DNA of 33,787 bases from a virus, in IMG/VR virus record IMGVR_UViG_3300023179_000305, positions 1 through 33,787 of that record, one strand, 5' to 3'. This document shows positions 1 to 7,498 of this stretch, in pieces (positions within the stretch are counted from its first letter, which is position 1; every line of letters starts with the position of its first letter). A model generated the notes under the pieces. The model searched no databases, had not been told where the DNA came from, and worked only from the letters and a program-made list of their open reading frames with translations. The position numbers and the translations under genes were made by a program.

Positions 1-346
1 ATCTTCCTTCGGCAAGTATATCTTTTGATTTCTTATCTAAGTTTACTGAATTATTTATATTTTTTGGAACGTTAAATGTAGAAATAAATTTTCTAAATTC
101 AGCAATTAGTCTCTTTGTTAACATTTCTCTATTATCAATTGGTACAAGTCCAATTTTATTTGCATGCGCTTGAAGATCACTTTTATTCATTTCATTAATA
201 AAATTAGTATATTCTTCAAGATTTGTTGTTTTATATTTACTTAATCCTGTATCACCCCATATCTGATCTAGACTCTTGTATTGTATATTTTCTAATTTTC
301 CGTGAGTTTGGGAAATTTCTTGTAGTTGTTTCTTTTTTCTTGGCAT
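1..346 (-). CDS. Partial unknown phage protein (C-terminus beyond window)
   Basis: An open frame starts at 346 and runs off the left edge with 115 codons visible. The start is fixed by a Shine-Dalgarno AAGGAG at 353-358, six bases upstream of the ATG. The protein opens with a lysine-rich stretch (MPRKKKQ). Around residues 52-88 it has a helix-turn-helix-like run (NKSDLQAHANKIGLVPI) that resembles a SAP-type DNA-binding motif, but this is only a visual impression. It lies directly downstream of the capsid terminator and a TATAAATA element, so it is probably a separately transcribed late gene. Function is unknown. Confidence 0.75.
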   Translation of the reverse strand, partial: MPRKKKQLQEISQTHGKLENIQYKSLDQIWGDTGLSKYKTTNLEEYTNFINEMNKSDLQAHANKIGLVPIDNREMLTKRLIAEFRKFISTFNVPKNINNSVNLDKKSKDILAEGR

Positions 347-395
347 AATATTCTCCTTAAATATATTATATTTTTGCAATATTAAAAGTCTAAAG

Positions 396-403
396 TATTT
401 ATA
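396..403 (-). promoter_or_regulatory. TATAAATA late-type promoter
   Basis: A perfect TATAAATA reads on the minus strand between the capsid terminator and the 346 start codon. TATAAATA is the T4 late promoter consensus, recognised by gp55-type sigma factors, and this phage encodes a small sigma factor (16832-17515). Such 8-mers occur several times by chance in DNA this AT-rich, so the support comes from its position. Confidence 0.5.
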
Positions 404-441
404 TAAAAAAAGACCCAGCAGGGATTGCCTACTGGGTCTTT
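403..441 (-). terminator. Rho-independent terminator after the major capsid gene
   Basis: Positions 409-422 and 428-441 form a 14-position stem with one mismatch around a five-base loop. On the minus strand the stem is followed by a run of seven T. It lies about 20 bases after the capsid gene stop and ends the structural transcript. Confidence 0.9.
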
Positions 442-460
442 GGATTTAATCTAATTAAAT

Positions 461-1549
461 TTAGATTTTGATTCCGACGATTGCGCGAGCATCAATACAA
501 ACGCGACCTTCTTCGAGAGAACCGTAGAAACCAGTTTTCTCAGAGCGGGCTACGAATTGATCGTCTGGAAGAACAGTGAATGTTCCACCAGTTTCGGATT
601 GACGAGCTACTGGGCGGATAAATGCTTCTTTGCTTAGATCAAGACCGATAGCGATTTCTTGATTACTTGCATCGAATGCATACTCTCCTCTTAGCGCGCC
701 GAATAGAGCGTTATATTTTGCTCCAGCACCCAATTCAACTAATTCATGAATTGTTACTCCGTATAGTGATTCTGTACCAGCTCCACGATAAATTTCTTCG
801 CGAACATTATCTGGAAGATTTGTTCCAGTTCCAGAAGAAACTGTAAATGGTTGGTAAGCGAATGCACGGATGTCAGCTTTAACCTCTGGACTTACAAATA
901 GATCAGTTAATCCATAAGAGTCAGTTGTAGTGCCACCAGCATAAGAAGTATTAATTCTTTTGACTAGTGTCATTAAATTATTGAGGTCAGAGAGTTGGAA
1001 TGTTCCAGCTGTTTGAGCGGCTTCAATATGTCCACCTGATACACCTGCATTTGTTCCAACTGCTGGAGTACGAGCTTCAGCTAGAGCTTTTAAAACTACT
1101 GCCCAAGCATTACGTTCTTGTTTTACTAGAACTTCATTGCTCATTCTCTCAATAGCTTTGCTTATTACATCGAGACGACCACGACGAGCATAGCGTTTTA
1201 GGAAGCTTACAGCGCTATCTAAACGATAGGTTGAAACTTTTAATTCGCTAAATCCTTCTACGGCAGAAGAAGGAAGACCACCTGCTACATTTTGACTCCA
1301 AACTGTAACATAATCTTGACCTTGATCATTCCATAGGTCTAAAGGAAGACTTGGATTATCGTCTTCATCATATGGTGCATCAGTATAAATTGCGCTTGCT
1401 GTACCAGCTTGCATTAGAACTTTGCTAACAACTGGTCCAATGAAAGCGGCAAAAGCTTCAGAAGCTTCACGAGCTACTGAAACATCTCTACTGCCCATAG
1501 CTTTTACAAGCTCAACTTGTTCTGGGGTATTTTTTAGTTTGATTTTCAT
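461..1549 (-). CDS. Major capsid protein
   Basis: A 362-residue protein that most likely forms the capsid shell. The call rests on size, on the position right after a decoration protein and a protease/scaffold gene, and on a composition typical of HK97-fold capsid proteins: an N-terminal helical arm, a long central helix-rich region (residues about 105-160), then beta-rich segments. The C-terminal part has the pattern of a capsid A-domain (around residues 255-362). A strong AAGGAG lies 10 bases before the ATG, and a strong terminator follows, both fitting very high expression. It is much shorter than T4 gp23 (about 520 residues), so it is not the T4 type. No catalytic motif is expected. Identification is by context and general resemblance. 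Confidence 0.8.
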   Translation of the reverse strand: MKIKLKNTPEQVELVKAMGSRDVSVAREASEAFAAFIGPVVSKVLMQAGTASAIYTDAPYDEDDNPSLPLDLWNDQGQDYVTVWSQNVAGGLPSSAVEGFSELKVSTYRLDSAVSFLKRYARRGRLDVISKAIERMSNEVLVKQERNAWAVVLKALAEARTPAVGTNAGVSGGHIEAAQTAGTFQLSDLNNLMTLVKRINTSYAGGTTTDSYGLTDLFVSPEVKADIRAFAYQPFTVSSGTGTNLPDNVREEIYRGAGTESLYGVTIHELVELGAGAKYNALFGALRGEYAFDASNQEIAIGLDLSKEAFIRPVARQSETGGTFTVLPDDQFVARSEKTGFYGSLEEGRVCIDARAIVGIKI

Positions 1550-1567
1550 TTTTTATAATCTCCTTGC

Positions 1568-2164
1568 TTAGAAGCTGAGTTTGATTAAAGCCACATTATT
1601 TACTGGCTTACTTAGAAGACGACCTACTACTAGATTACCAGCGGTTGTGGTTAAACCGGCGGTAGCACTAACGTAAACTGGTGCGCCTACATTTGCGGAA
1701 TTCGAAAGATCGCTTCCGCTGTAAACAACTACGCCCTTAGTAAGAACTGGTACGGCTTGACCACTTATTACAACACCTTTTTCTGCTGCTTTTTGTGGTT
1801 TGAAAACTAGTTTCTCACCGTTTTCATCCAATTCTTGAGTACTCATTAGAGTAATTCCAAGAGCTGCCAAATCTGTATTTGTTGCTTTTGCTACTTTAGC
1901 ATTTACAACATAACGATTTGAAACAACATTGCTTAGACCTGGAATTCCGAGTGTTCCTCCGAGTTCGACAGGTATTGTTCCAAGAAATCCTGTTCCACCA
2001 AGAGCTGAACTGTCAGCTATTGGTTGAAAACCATTTCCTGTTACTTTAACTACTGTGCCAGCTGTAGCAATAACGCCATTAGCGTCTTGTTGAGCTTCTA
2101 CGGCAAATAGGTTGACTACATCATGTTCGCTGTAGTCTCTGAATGGTCTTAATGTATGTGCCAT
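1568..2164 (-). CDS. Capsid decoration / cement protein (DUF2190-like)
   Basis: A 198-residue, glycine-, valine- and alanine-rich, all-beta-looking protein lies between the scaffold and capsid genes, the usual place for head decoration proteins. The C-terminal part (residues about 160-198) has the pattern VGAPVYVSATAGLTTT followed by VVGRLLS and VALIKLSF. This resembles the end of DUF2190/RecA-like capsid cement proteins, which bind the outside of the mature shell and stabilise it. The start is supported by AAGGAG eight bases upstream. It is probably co-transcribed with the capsid gene 18 bases downstream. Confidence 0.65.
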   Translation of the reverse strand: MAHTLRPFRDYSEHDVVNLFAVEAQQDANGVIATAGTVVKVTGNGFQPIADSSALGGTGFLGTIPVELGGTLGIPGLSNVVSNRYVVNAKVAKATNTDLAALGITLMSTQELDENGEKLVFKPQKAAEKGVVISGQAVPVLTKGVVVYSGSDLSNSANVGAPVYVSATAGLTTTAGNLVVGRLLSKPVNNVALIKLSF

Positions 2165-2182
2165 ATTTTTTCTCCTTATTTA

Positions 2183-2842
2183 TTAGTTAATATCAAATCC
2201 TTCAAAACCGAAAGCTTTACTATACTTTTCGCGTAGTGAAACTTCAGCAGTTGTTGTTGAATTTGGGATTGAAGTCTTTTCAACGTTTGCGTTGTCTAGA
2301 ACTTCATCTACAACTTCGGTTGCAGATTGTTCAGAAGATGTCGAGGCTTTTACTTCCTCTTTAACTTCAGAAGCTTTTGCTTTTTTCATTTCTTCTTCCA
2401 TCATAACTTTTTTAGCAGCTTTATTTTTATCTTTCATTAAAACTGTCATTTTCTTTTTGTATGCAGCAAATGCTTCTTCATCTAAATCTTTAATATCAGT
2501 TGCAAGAATTTGACGATCTTCATCAGATAGATCAAATTCCTCATCGAATGAAGCCATTCTTAGATTGAAGGCTTCTTCTTTTGCTTTAGCGATCTTCTCT
2601 TCTTCAAGTTTAGCAAGAGTAGCTTTGAGTTTTTCAAGTTCCTCTTTTACTTTTTCACTCTCTGTAGAAAGTGTTTCGTATTTTTCTTGAGCAGCTTTAA
2701 TCGCGCTATCTTTTTCATTCTTTTCGGCTACAAAAGCTTCAGAAGCTTTCTTTAGTTCTTCTTGAATGAAATCTGTTACGCTAGAAGCTGTGACTTGCTT
2801 TAGTAGCTCGTCAGTAATTTGATTGATATTTTCTATTTTCAT
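2183..2842 (-). other. Possible nested scaffold start within the protease gene
   Basis: An in-frame ATG at 2842 lies at the boundary between protease and coiled-coil scaffold. AAGGAG is present at 2860-2865, but 17 bases upstream, longer than usual. Nested scaffold genes are established for lambda C/Nu3; use of this start here is inference. Confidence 0.35.
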
Positions 2843-3712
2843 AATTATTCTGTTTATAACTCCTTCTTGGTTTACAGTATTTTCTGTATTTTGTGAAATA
2901 TTATTTTCACTATTATTAGAGGATTCAGATTTTCCTTCTTTAGATTTAAATTCAATAACAGCTATTTTATCCTCATCTTTTACAGCTACACCTTGTACAT
3001 CTGCAGCTGGATTTGAAGTTAATCCTATACCTAAAGGAATAACATCTCCTACTACTTGACGATAAATATAGGTATTATTGTTAATTTTACCTGTTCCTCC
3101 AAAAGCTTTGAGATTTTTACTTAATTTATCTTTCTCATCCTCATCTGTAACAAATTTAGCATCTTCAAGATTTTTATTGTTATTATCTAGTAATACAAGA
3201 TCGTATTCGCTAAAACCAAGTTCCCAAGAAGCACTTACTTTCATATAATTTTCACTAGAGGGATCATTGCTTTCTTCGATAAGGTTAGCTAATTGAGGAT
3301 TAATAATCTTCCACATTACACCGCCAAGGGTAATATAAAATGGCTCCTTCATTGTTTTAACATCTAATTCAGCAAGAGATTCATTTGATCCAAATTTACT
3401 AAAACTAGCTGTTAAAATACAACCAACAACTCTTGAACGGTCATGCTCAATGTTAATTGGTTTATTAATAAAATTATTTACCATTTCAGCAGCAGTAGTT
3501 GAATTTATAACATCACCATTTTTATTTACTCTATTAACGACACAAGCATCAAAAGCTATAGGTAATAAATCTATATTTTTATTTGTATCAATATCTGGTA
3601 AAAATTTTTTTAAATTAGCTATAGAAGCAAGAGATAAGTATTTATCTTTATCTTCACTAACTACTGGCTTAATATGAAGATTAGCAAAAGTTGTATTATA
3701 TTTAAATTCCAT
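2183..3712 (-). CDS. Prohead protease fused to scaffolding protein
   Basis: A 509-residue two-part protein. Residues about 40-245 look like a phage prohead serine protease: NKPINIEHDRSRVVG carries a conserved histidine in the family context, and KVSASWELGFSEYDL carries the candidate nucleophile serine. Residues about 265-290 are a low-complexity Asn/Glu/Ser linker. From about residue 290 the chain is a highly charged Glu/Lys coiled coil typical of scaffolds, ending in a short conserved-looking tail (SLREKYSKAFGFEGFDIN). The protease would cleave scaffold and capsid proteins during head maturation. No good SD is seen before the start. An internal ATG at 2842 falls exactly where the scaffold begins and could give a separate 219-residue scaffold. 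Confidence 0.75.
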   Translation of the reverse strand: MEFKYNTTFANLHIKPVVSEDKDKYLSLASIANLKKFLPDIDTNKNIDLLPIAFDACVVNRVNKNGDVINSTTAAEMVNNFINKPINIEHDRSRVVGCILTASFSKFGSNESLAELDVKTMKEPFYITLGGVMWKIINPQLANLIEESNDPSSENYMKVSASWELGFSEYDLVLLDNNNKNLEDAKFVTDEDEKDKLSKNLKAFGGTGKINNNTYIYRQVVGDVIPLGIGLTSNPAADVQGVAVKDEDKIAVIEFKSKEGKSESSNNSENNISQNTENTVNQEGVINRIIMKIENINQITDELLKQVTASSVTDFIQEELKKASEAFVAEKNEKDSAIKAAQEKYETLSTESEKVKEELEKLKATLAKLEEEKIAKAKEEAFNLRMASFDEEFDLSDEDRQILATDIKDLDEEAFAAYKKKMTVLMKDKNKAAKKVMMEEEMKKAKASEVKEEVKASTSSEQSATEVVDEVLDNANVEKTSIPNSTTTAEVSLREKYSKAFGFEGFDIN

Positions 3713-3714
3713 AA

Positions 3715-4299
3715 TTATACCTCAAAAGTAAAGTGAAAACCCTCATCTTCATCATCAAGATAAAGTTCATCGGTATTCGCAAAATCAAAATCATTTAGAT
3801 TATAATTTTTAATATCTTTGTCTGCTTGATTAAAATCTTCATCACTAGGTTCAAAATTTGCTTCGATTATATAATCATTTGTAGAAGCACGAGAAATATC
3901 ACTATCTGCTTTACGATAAGCATCTTTTACTGGTTTACCACTAACCATTCTAAGAAACATATTTACTCTAGCCATTGCCCATTGACCACGAGTTTTCCCT
4001 GGGCGATGAGAAGATGAAAAAGCTCCAGCGCCACGACGATATACTTTCTTTAATTGACCTAGGGTTACTTTCTTTTTATTTTTAGAATTATGTTCTTTAA
4101 CTTTATTTTTAAGTGCTTCAATTACTTTTTTAGAAAATTCAATAGCTTTATCGCTTTTTGTTCCAGCACTGCCTGTTTTATTACGACTAGAACCTTTACG
4201 GCGTTCACTTTGTTTTGCTGGGGTTTGAGCTGAAGATTTTGGGCCACGCCTTTTGGCTTTAATAAATTCAAAGCCATATTGTTCTGAATTGTAATTCAT
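3715..4299 (-). CDS. Basic capsid-region protein of unknown function
   Basis: A 194-residue protein with a strongly basic N-terminal half (KAKRRGPKSSAQTP, SERRKGSSRNK) and an acidic C-terminal tail (residues about 145-194). The central part, residues about 78-130, contains the motif RRGAGAFSSSHRPG followed by RGQWAMARVNMFLRMVSG. I have seen this arrangement in other phage head-region proteins but cannot assign a function. It ends two bases before the protease/scaffold start region, so the two are likely co-transcribed. It has no SD; an AAAGTGTAAT element lies 12 bases upstream of the ATG. A role inside the prohead or in DNA contact is possible given the charge, but that is inference. Confidence 0.7.
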   Translation of the reverse strand: MNYNSEQYGFEFIKAKRRGPKSSAQTPAKQSERRKGSSRNKTGSAGTKSDKAIEFSKKVIEALKNKVKEHNSKNKKKVTLGQLKKVYRRGAGAFSSSHRPGKTRGQWAMARVNMFLRMVSGKPVKDAYRKADSDISRASTNDYIIEANFEPSDEDFNQADKDIKNYNLNDFDFANTDELYLDDEDEGFHFTFEV

Positions 4300-4311
4300 A
4301 TATTTAATAAT

Positions 4312-4321
4312 ATTACACTTT
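4312..4321 (-). promoter_or_regulatory. AAAGTGTAAT start element
   Basis: Minus-strand AAAGTGTAAT, 12 bases upstream of the 4299 start codon, which has no SD. Confidence 0.7.
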
Positions 4322-4338
4322 AATTTAATTAATTTAAA

Positions 4339-4485
4339 TTATTTTTTATTCAATTCTTCTGTAATATCGTAAGCCGCTCCGCTAGTTGGTGTATCAGGAT
4401 ATTTTGTTTGTAATTCACGACTATCGTAATTTGATTCAGAACAAGAAACTAATAAAAATAGTGGAAAAATTAAAAATAATCTCAT
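4339..4485 (-). CDS. Small lipoprotein (48 residues), outer-spanin-like
   Basis: A short frame encodes a 48-residue protein with a hydrophobic signal (MRLFLIFPLFLLVSC) and a lipobox LVSC at residues 12-15, so Cys15 is the predicted lipidated residue. The mature part is about 34 residues, polar, with a Pro/Thr stretch. Size and layout resemble Rz1-type outer-membrane spanin subunits, and it lies just downstream of the muramidase gene in a lysis block. It has no SD; an AAAGTGTAAT element lies seven bases before the ATG and overlaps the end of the muramidase gene. An alternative is an unrelated phage lipoprotein. Confidence 0.65.
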   Translation of the reverse strand: MRLFLIFPLFLLVSCSESNYDSRELQTKYPDTPTSGAAYDITEELNKK

Positions 4486-4492
4486 AAAAAAG

Positions 4493-4502
4493 ATTACACT
4501 TT
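4493..4502 (-). promoter_or_regulatory. AAAGTGTAAT start element
   Basis: Minus-strand AAAGTGTAAT, seven bases upstream of the 4485 start and touching the stop codon of the muramidase gene. Confidence 0.7.
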
Positions 4503-5197
4503 TATTGATTTTTAAATTTATCAGAGATTATCTTATCTGTATTTTTAATATTATCAGCTGGATTAACAACAATATTTGCTAGTGATTCTTCTATTAATTT
4601 TGCCTCAGCATCTCTTCTTCGACTCATGCCTTTTTCTATACTACCGCCAATCCATATTCTTTTCATACTGCGGATTTGATCTGCAATTTGAGATAAAGTT
4701 TTTTGATCAAAATTCTTTGTTTTTGCCATAATATCGCGAATTATTTTCATCTCACGACGACGATCTCCTTCAAGAGCCGCTCCTCTATTAAATACAAGAC
4801 TAACTAAACCACCTTTTGCATCTTCTGGAAGATTATCAAAATTAGGAAAAGTTTCACGAGTAAGATTATAAAATTTTCTTACAGTTTTATTCATGAATAC
4901 TTTTACTGACATTTCCCAAGGTATAGTAATGTCTTTTAATCTACGAGCTAATTCTTTTGCTTGATATCCTTTTACCCCAACTACCCTATATAAACGATCA
5001 AAAGTTTCTTTTGGAAGATCTTTCCAATCATTAGCAAACTCTGTTTTATTTACATATCCAACATCATAACCAACTCCTACTGTCACTCCGCTTTGCTCCC
5101 CTGGCCATGTTGGATTTTTTAAAAATTTATTATAATAATTTTCACCGCCACCAACTTCAAAATCAAAAATGAGCTTAAGAGATTTATCGTTTAACAT
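4502..5197 (-). CDS. Endolysin, pesticin/T4-lysozyme-type muramidase
   Basis: A 231-residue enzyme predicted to cut the glycan strands of peptidoglycan at lysis. The N-terminal region has the hallmark spacing of pesticin-type muramidases: Glu14 in FDFEVGG, then PTWPGEQSGVTVGVGYDVG with Thr39 and Asp45. The Thr-to-Asp distance of six matches pesticin. A second conserved helix region with LVFNRGAAL (about residues 133-141) fits the lysozyme fold. There is no signal peptide, so it needs a holin to reach the wall. The C-terminal 35 residues look like a flexible tail. It sits in a block with lipoproteins and a holin-like protein. Confidence 0.85.
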   Translation of the reverse strand: MLNDKSLKLIFDFEVGGGENYYNKFLKNPTWPGEQSGVTVGVGYDVGYVNKTEFANDWKDLPKETFDRLYRVVGVKGYQAKELARRLKDITIPWEMSVKVFMNKTVRKFYNLTRETFPNFDNLPEDAKGGLVSLVFNRGAALEGDRRREMKIIRDIMAKTKNFDQKTLSQIADQIRSMKRIWIGGSIEKGMSRRRDAEAKLIEESLANIVVNPADNIKNTDKIISDKFKNQ

Positions 5198-5205
5198 TTA
5201 TTATT

Positions 5206-5622
5206 TTAATTATTTATTTTATCTACTGTTTTGTCTATGATATTATCTGCTGGTACTTTTTCTTTTAACCAAGAGTTCATTACTCCAAAATAAACAAGAT
5301 GTTCATTATCAATTAAAAATAAATCGTTTCCATATCGATCTTTATATGGTTTTATACCTATATCTTCTACTAGTTCAATAGCTTTTTCTTTTTTAAATTT
5401 TACTTTGTACATTTCTATTAATTTATTATAACGATCTTTTGCTTGATTAGTAATCACTGCGCCATTATCTAATAAAGCTATAACTCCGCCATTATCTTGA
5501 GAATACTGAGATGGTGTTGAAGCATCATAAGATGCAGTACTATCTTGTATTTTGTCTGGCGTTACAGTAGTACAACCAATGATTAAAAAATTAAGAGCCA
5601 ATATGCTTGCGAATCTCTTCAA
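5206..5622 (-). CDS. Lipoprotein in lysis block, TTG start
   Basis: A 138-residue protein with signal peptide and lipobox LIIGC (Cys17), followed by a Thr/Ser/Gln-rich linker and a mixed alpha/beta domain containing KFKKEKAIELVEDIGIKPY. The start is TTG at 5622, chosen because AAGGAG lies seven bases upstream and the signal peptide begins there. The gene overlaps the upstream 65-residue gene by 32 bases in another frame. Lipid anchoring to the outer membrane and position between the muramidase and the holin-like gene suggest a lysis-related (spanin) role or a surface-exclusion role. No family was recognised. Confidence 0.65.
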   Translation of the reverse strand: MKRFASILALNFLIIGCTTVTPDKIQDSTASYDASTPSQYSQDNGGVIALLDNGAVITNQAKDRYNKLIEMYKVKFKKEKAIELVEDIGIKPYKDRYGNDLFLIDNEHLVYFGVMNSWLKEKVPADNIIDKTVDKINN

Positions 5623-5788
5623 GATTTTTCTCCTTAATTGATTTTTCTATTTTATTTTGATGGTCTACTTCTTTTTGAGCCTCTTGACGCTGTTTCATTT
5701 CTTTGGTATTTTTTGCGCCAAAGACATTATTGATCGCTTCGAATATTCCACCAACAAGTCTAACAAATGCACCAATAAATTCTGTCAC
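5591..5788 (-). CDS. Small amphipathic/coiled-coil protein, GTG start
   Basis: A 65-residue protein. Residues 4-24 form a hydrophobic or amphipathic segment (FIGAFVRLVGGIFEAINNV). The rest is a charged helix rich in Glu, Lys and Gln, a layout that resembles a short inner-membrane spanin. The start is GTG at 5788, directly abutting the TAA stop of the preceding lipoprotein gene, which implies translational coupling. Its end overlaps the next lipoprotein gene by 32 bases, reminiscent of overlapping Rz/Rz1 pairs. Function is inferred from layout only. Confidence 0.55.
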   Translation of the reverse strand: MTEFIGAFVRLVGGIFEAINNVFGAKNTKEMKQRQEAQKEVDHQNKIEKSIKEKNLEEIRKHIGS

Positions 5789-6247
5789 TTATTCTACGTA
5801 TTCTGCCGTTGCGTCTTTACATCCTGCTGCGATAGCATTAAGAACTCTGACGGCTAGAGCTGCGTCTCCATTTATCTTTACAAACTGTGCAGCATATATA
5901 TCTTTAACTGCTGTAATATACTTTGCCCAATGTGTTTTTTCTGCTGGAAGATAATCCATAAGAGCTTTTTGTAGTTGATCGGGAGTTGGAGTTGCACCAA
6001 TAGTTAGACTTTCAACAATAGTTGAAGCATGATTAATCATCTTAGCTTTCTCAACGCGGTCTTCGGGTGAAAGAGCTTGCTCAAGAACTACTGTACAAGT
6101 AAGAATAACTGCGGGTTTAATATAAGGTAGAGCGTTCTCTACCGCGGTTGTTCCGCCAACTTTATTATCTCCACCAGTATTTGTTGTAGAGCAACCAACC
6201 ATAAAAATACCCATAAGGGCAATAGCAATTAAGTTTAGTTTATTCAT
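5789..6247 (-). CDS. Lipoprotein of lysis block, unknown function
   Basis: A 152-residue protein with signal peptide MNKLNLIAIALMGIFMVGC and lipobox MVGC (Cys19). A Thr/Gly/Asn-rich linker follows (residues 20-33), then a helical domain of about 115 residues with no recognised motif. Its ATG overlaps the TGA stop of the holin-like gene (ATGA), so the two are probably translationally coupled. The helical periplasmic domain anchored by lipid could serve in lysis or in superinfection exclusion. I do not recognise the family. Confidence 0.65.
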   Translation of the reverse strand: MNKLNLIAIALMGIFMVGCSTTNTGGDNKVGGTTAVENALPYIKPAVILTCTVVLEQALSPEDRVEKAKMINHASTIVESLTIGATPTPDQLQKALMDYLPAEKTHWAKYITAVKDIYAAQFVKINGDAALAVRVLNAIAAGCKDATAEYVE

Positions 6248-6543
6248 ATATTTTCTCCATATCCTATTTCTTTTTTTATTCTTTTTTTAGCTTCTTTTGT
6301 TTGAGCTACCTTACCACCAGTCACTGCGGCATCTTTCACTGTAAGAGCAAAAATAATACCGCTAACTACAGCGATAAGTTTAGAAATTCCTATAATATAT
6401 TCTTCTACTTTGTCTGGCAAAAATGCTACTAAGGAATTATCTCCATGAATTGCAAAAGCTGTTGCTACTGATACAACCGTTATTATCCCAGAAGTACTTG
6501 AGCGCCAATTTGGACCAAATAATTTAAATAGCATATTTTTCAT
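6244..6543 (-). CDS. Holin-like membrane protein
   Basis: A 99-residue protein with two hydrophobic segments (about residues 18-33 and 50-69) and a lysine-rich C-terminus (KEAKKRIKKEIGYGENI). Two membrane segments, small size and a charged tail match class II holins, which permeabilise the inner membrane so that the muramidase can act. It is the first gene of the lysis block. A TATAAATA element lies about 48 bases upstream, and an AGTGTAAT element five bases before the ATG replaces an SD. The family is not identified beyond topology. Confidence 0.6.
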   Translation of the reverse strand: MKNMLFKLFGPNWRSSTSGIITVVSVATAFAIHGDNSLVAFLPDKVEEYIIGISKLIAVVSGIIFALTVKDAAVTGGKVAQTKEAKKRIKKEIGYGENI

Positions 6544-6548
6544 AATAA

Positions 6549-6557
6549 ATTACACTA
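6549..6557 (-). promoter_or_regulatory. AGTGTAAT start element
   Basis: Minus-strand AGTGTAAT, five bases upstream of the holin-like start codon; no SD is present. Confidence 0.6.
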
Positions 6558-6590
6558 TATATTATAGTATAATTTTTAAATTTTTACAAA

Positions 6591-6598
6591 TATTTATA
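6591..6598 (-). promoter_or_regulatory. TATAAATA late-type promoter of the lysis block
   Basis: Minus-strand TATAAATA lies in the gap between the fibre gene stop at 6599 and the holin-like gene. Transcription would start near 6585. Chance occurrence is possible in this composition. Confidence 0.45.
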
Positions 6599-7480
6599 TT
6601 AAAATTTATAAACTGGAATTTTACCTAAAATACCATTTAAATTTATAACAAGATATCTTTCAATAGTTGCGGGTGGAGTTATTGATGCTGCGTTAGCTGT
6701 AGTTGCTGTTGTTATTGGAAAATTTATTGATCCAATTGATAATTGATTGCTTCCGCTAACAACAGCTTCTCGACCTATAGCGATTGAGTTAGAAACTCCT
6801 AATGGTATATTAGATGCTGTATTAGCAATTACTCCAATAAATATATTATTATTTCCAGTAACTAAACTTTCAGCTGATCTAAAACCTATCGCTATATTAG
6901 ATCCTCCTAAATTTTGCTTTAAAGATGATATTCCAATCGCCGTATTATCGTTTCCGCTAATACAACCAGATAAAGCATCTCCGCCTAGAATTAAATTATT
7001 AGAACCATTATTTAATAAATAACCAGCATTTACGCCAATTGATGTATTAGAATTTCCAGAATTAAGTGAAAATAAACTACTTACACCAATAGCCGTATTA
7101 AATTGTCCACTAGTATTAGTTCGAAGAGCGTTATATCCTGCCGCAGTATTTCCTGACATAAGACTATATATTGTATTTAATCCTGCGCCAAATCCAATTG
7201 TAGTATTAAAATTAGGTCTTATAACATCTCCATCTAAAACTACTCCAGAAAAATTTGGTGATACTCCTACTCTAGGCCTTGTAACAAATGTTTTTGTTCC
7301 ACTAATTGTTTGACTTGTAGTATTATAAACTAAATTATTTGCATTTACTCTAAAAAGATTTAATGTAGCGCTAGGATCACTTAATCTTTTTAATTCATTA
7401 TTCTGTATAGATAAAATAGAGTCTGTGGATAAATTGATTTGACTTACAGGAGAAAAATCTTTTACGTTTTTATTTGGCAT
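6599..7480 (-). CDS. Tail fibre with YadA-head-type repeats
   Basis: A 293-residue protein. From residue about 88 to 250 it is built of short repeats of the type NTAIGxxSL, SGNxNTSIGVNAG and NSIAIGREA, the pattern of trimeric-autotransporter (YadA-like) head repeats that fold as left-handed beta-rolls. The N-terminal 80 residues, including SQTISGTKTFVTRPRVG, look like a fibre attachment and shaft segment often seen in phage fibres. It probably forms a trimeric host-recognition fibre. An AAGTGTAAT element eight bases before the ATG replaces an SD. It is the last of a row of five tail and fibre genes. Confidence 0.7.
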   Translation of the reverse strand: MPNKNVKDFSPVSQINLSTDSILSIQNNELKRLSDPSATLNLFRVNANNLVYNTTSQTISGTKTFVTRPRVGVSPNFSGVVLDGDVIRPNFNTTIGFGAGLNTIYSLMSGNTAAGYNALRTNTSGQFNTAIGVSSLFSLNSGNSNTSIGVNAGYLLNNGSNNLILGGDALSGCISGNDNTAIGISSLKQNLGGSNIAIGFRSAESLVTGNNNIFIGVIANTASNIPLGVSNSIAIGREAVVSGSNQLSIGSINFPITTATTANAASITPPATIERYLVINLNGILGKIPVYKF

Positions 7481-7488
7481 ATATTTTT

Positions 7489-7498
7489 ATTACACTTA
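7489..7498 (-). promoter_or_regulatory. TAAGTGTAAT start element
   Basis: Minus-strand TAAGTGTAAT, eight bases before the 7480 start. Its TAA is the stop codon of the upstream gene. Confidence 0.7.

Noticed and set aside
461-1549. T4 gp23-type capsid identity
   Set aside because: The protein is about 160 residues shorter than gp23, and no gp23 motif is visible; Hsp20, PhoH and TATAAATA alone do not make this a T4-type head.
3310-3322. GGTGTAAT-like match inside the protease/scaffold gene
   Set aside because: Variant sequence in the middle of a gene with no start codon of a plausible gene nearby; treated as chance.
6750-7300. Possible CRISPR or tandem DNA repeat array
   Set aside because: The repetition is at protein level (beta-roll repeats); DNA units are neither regular nor conserved.
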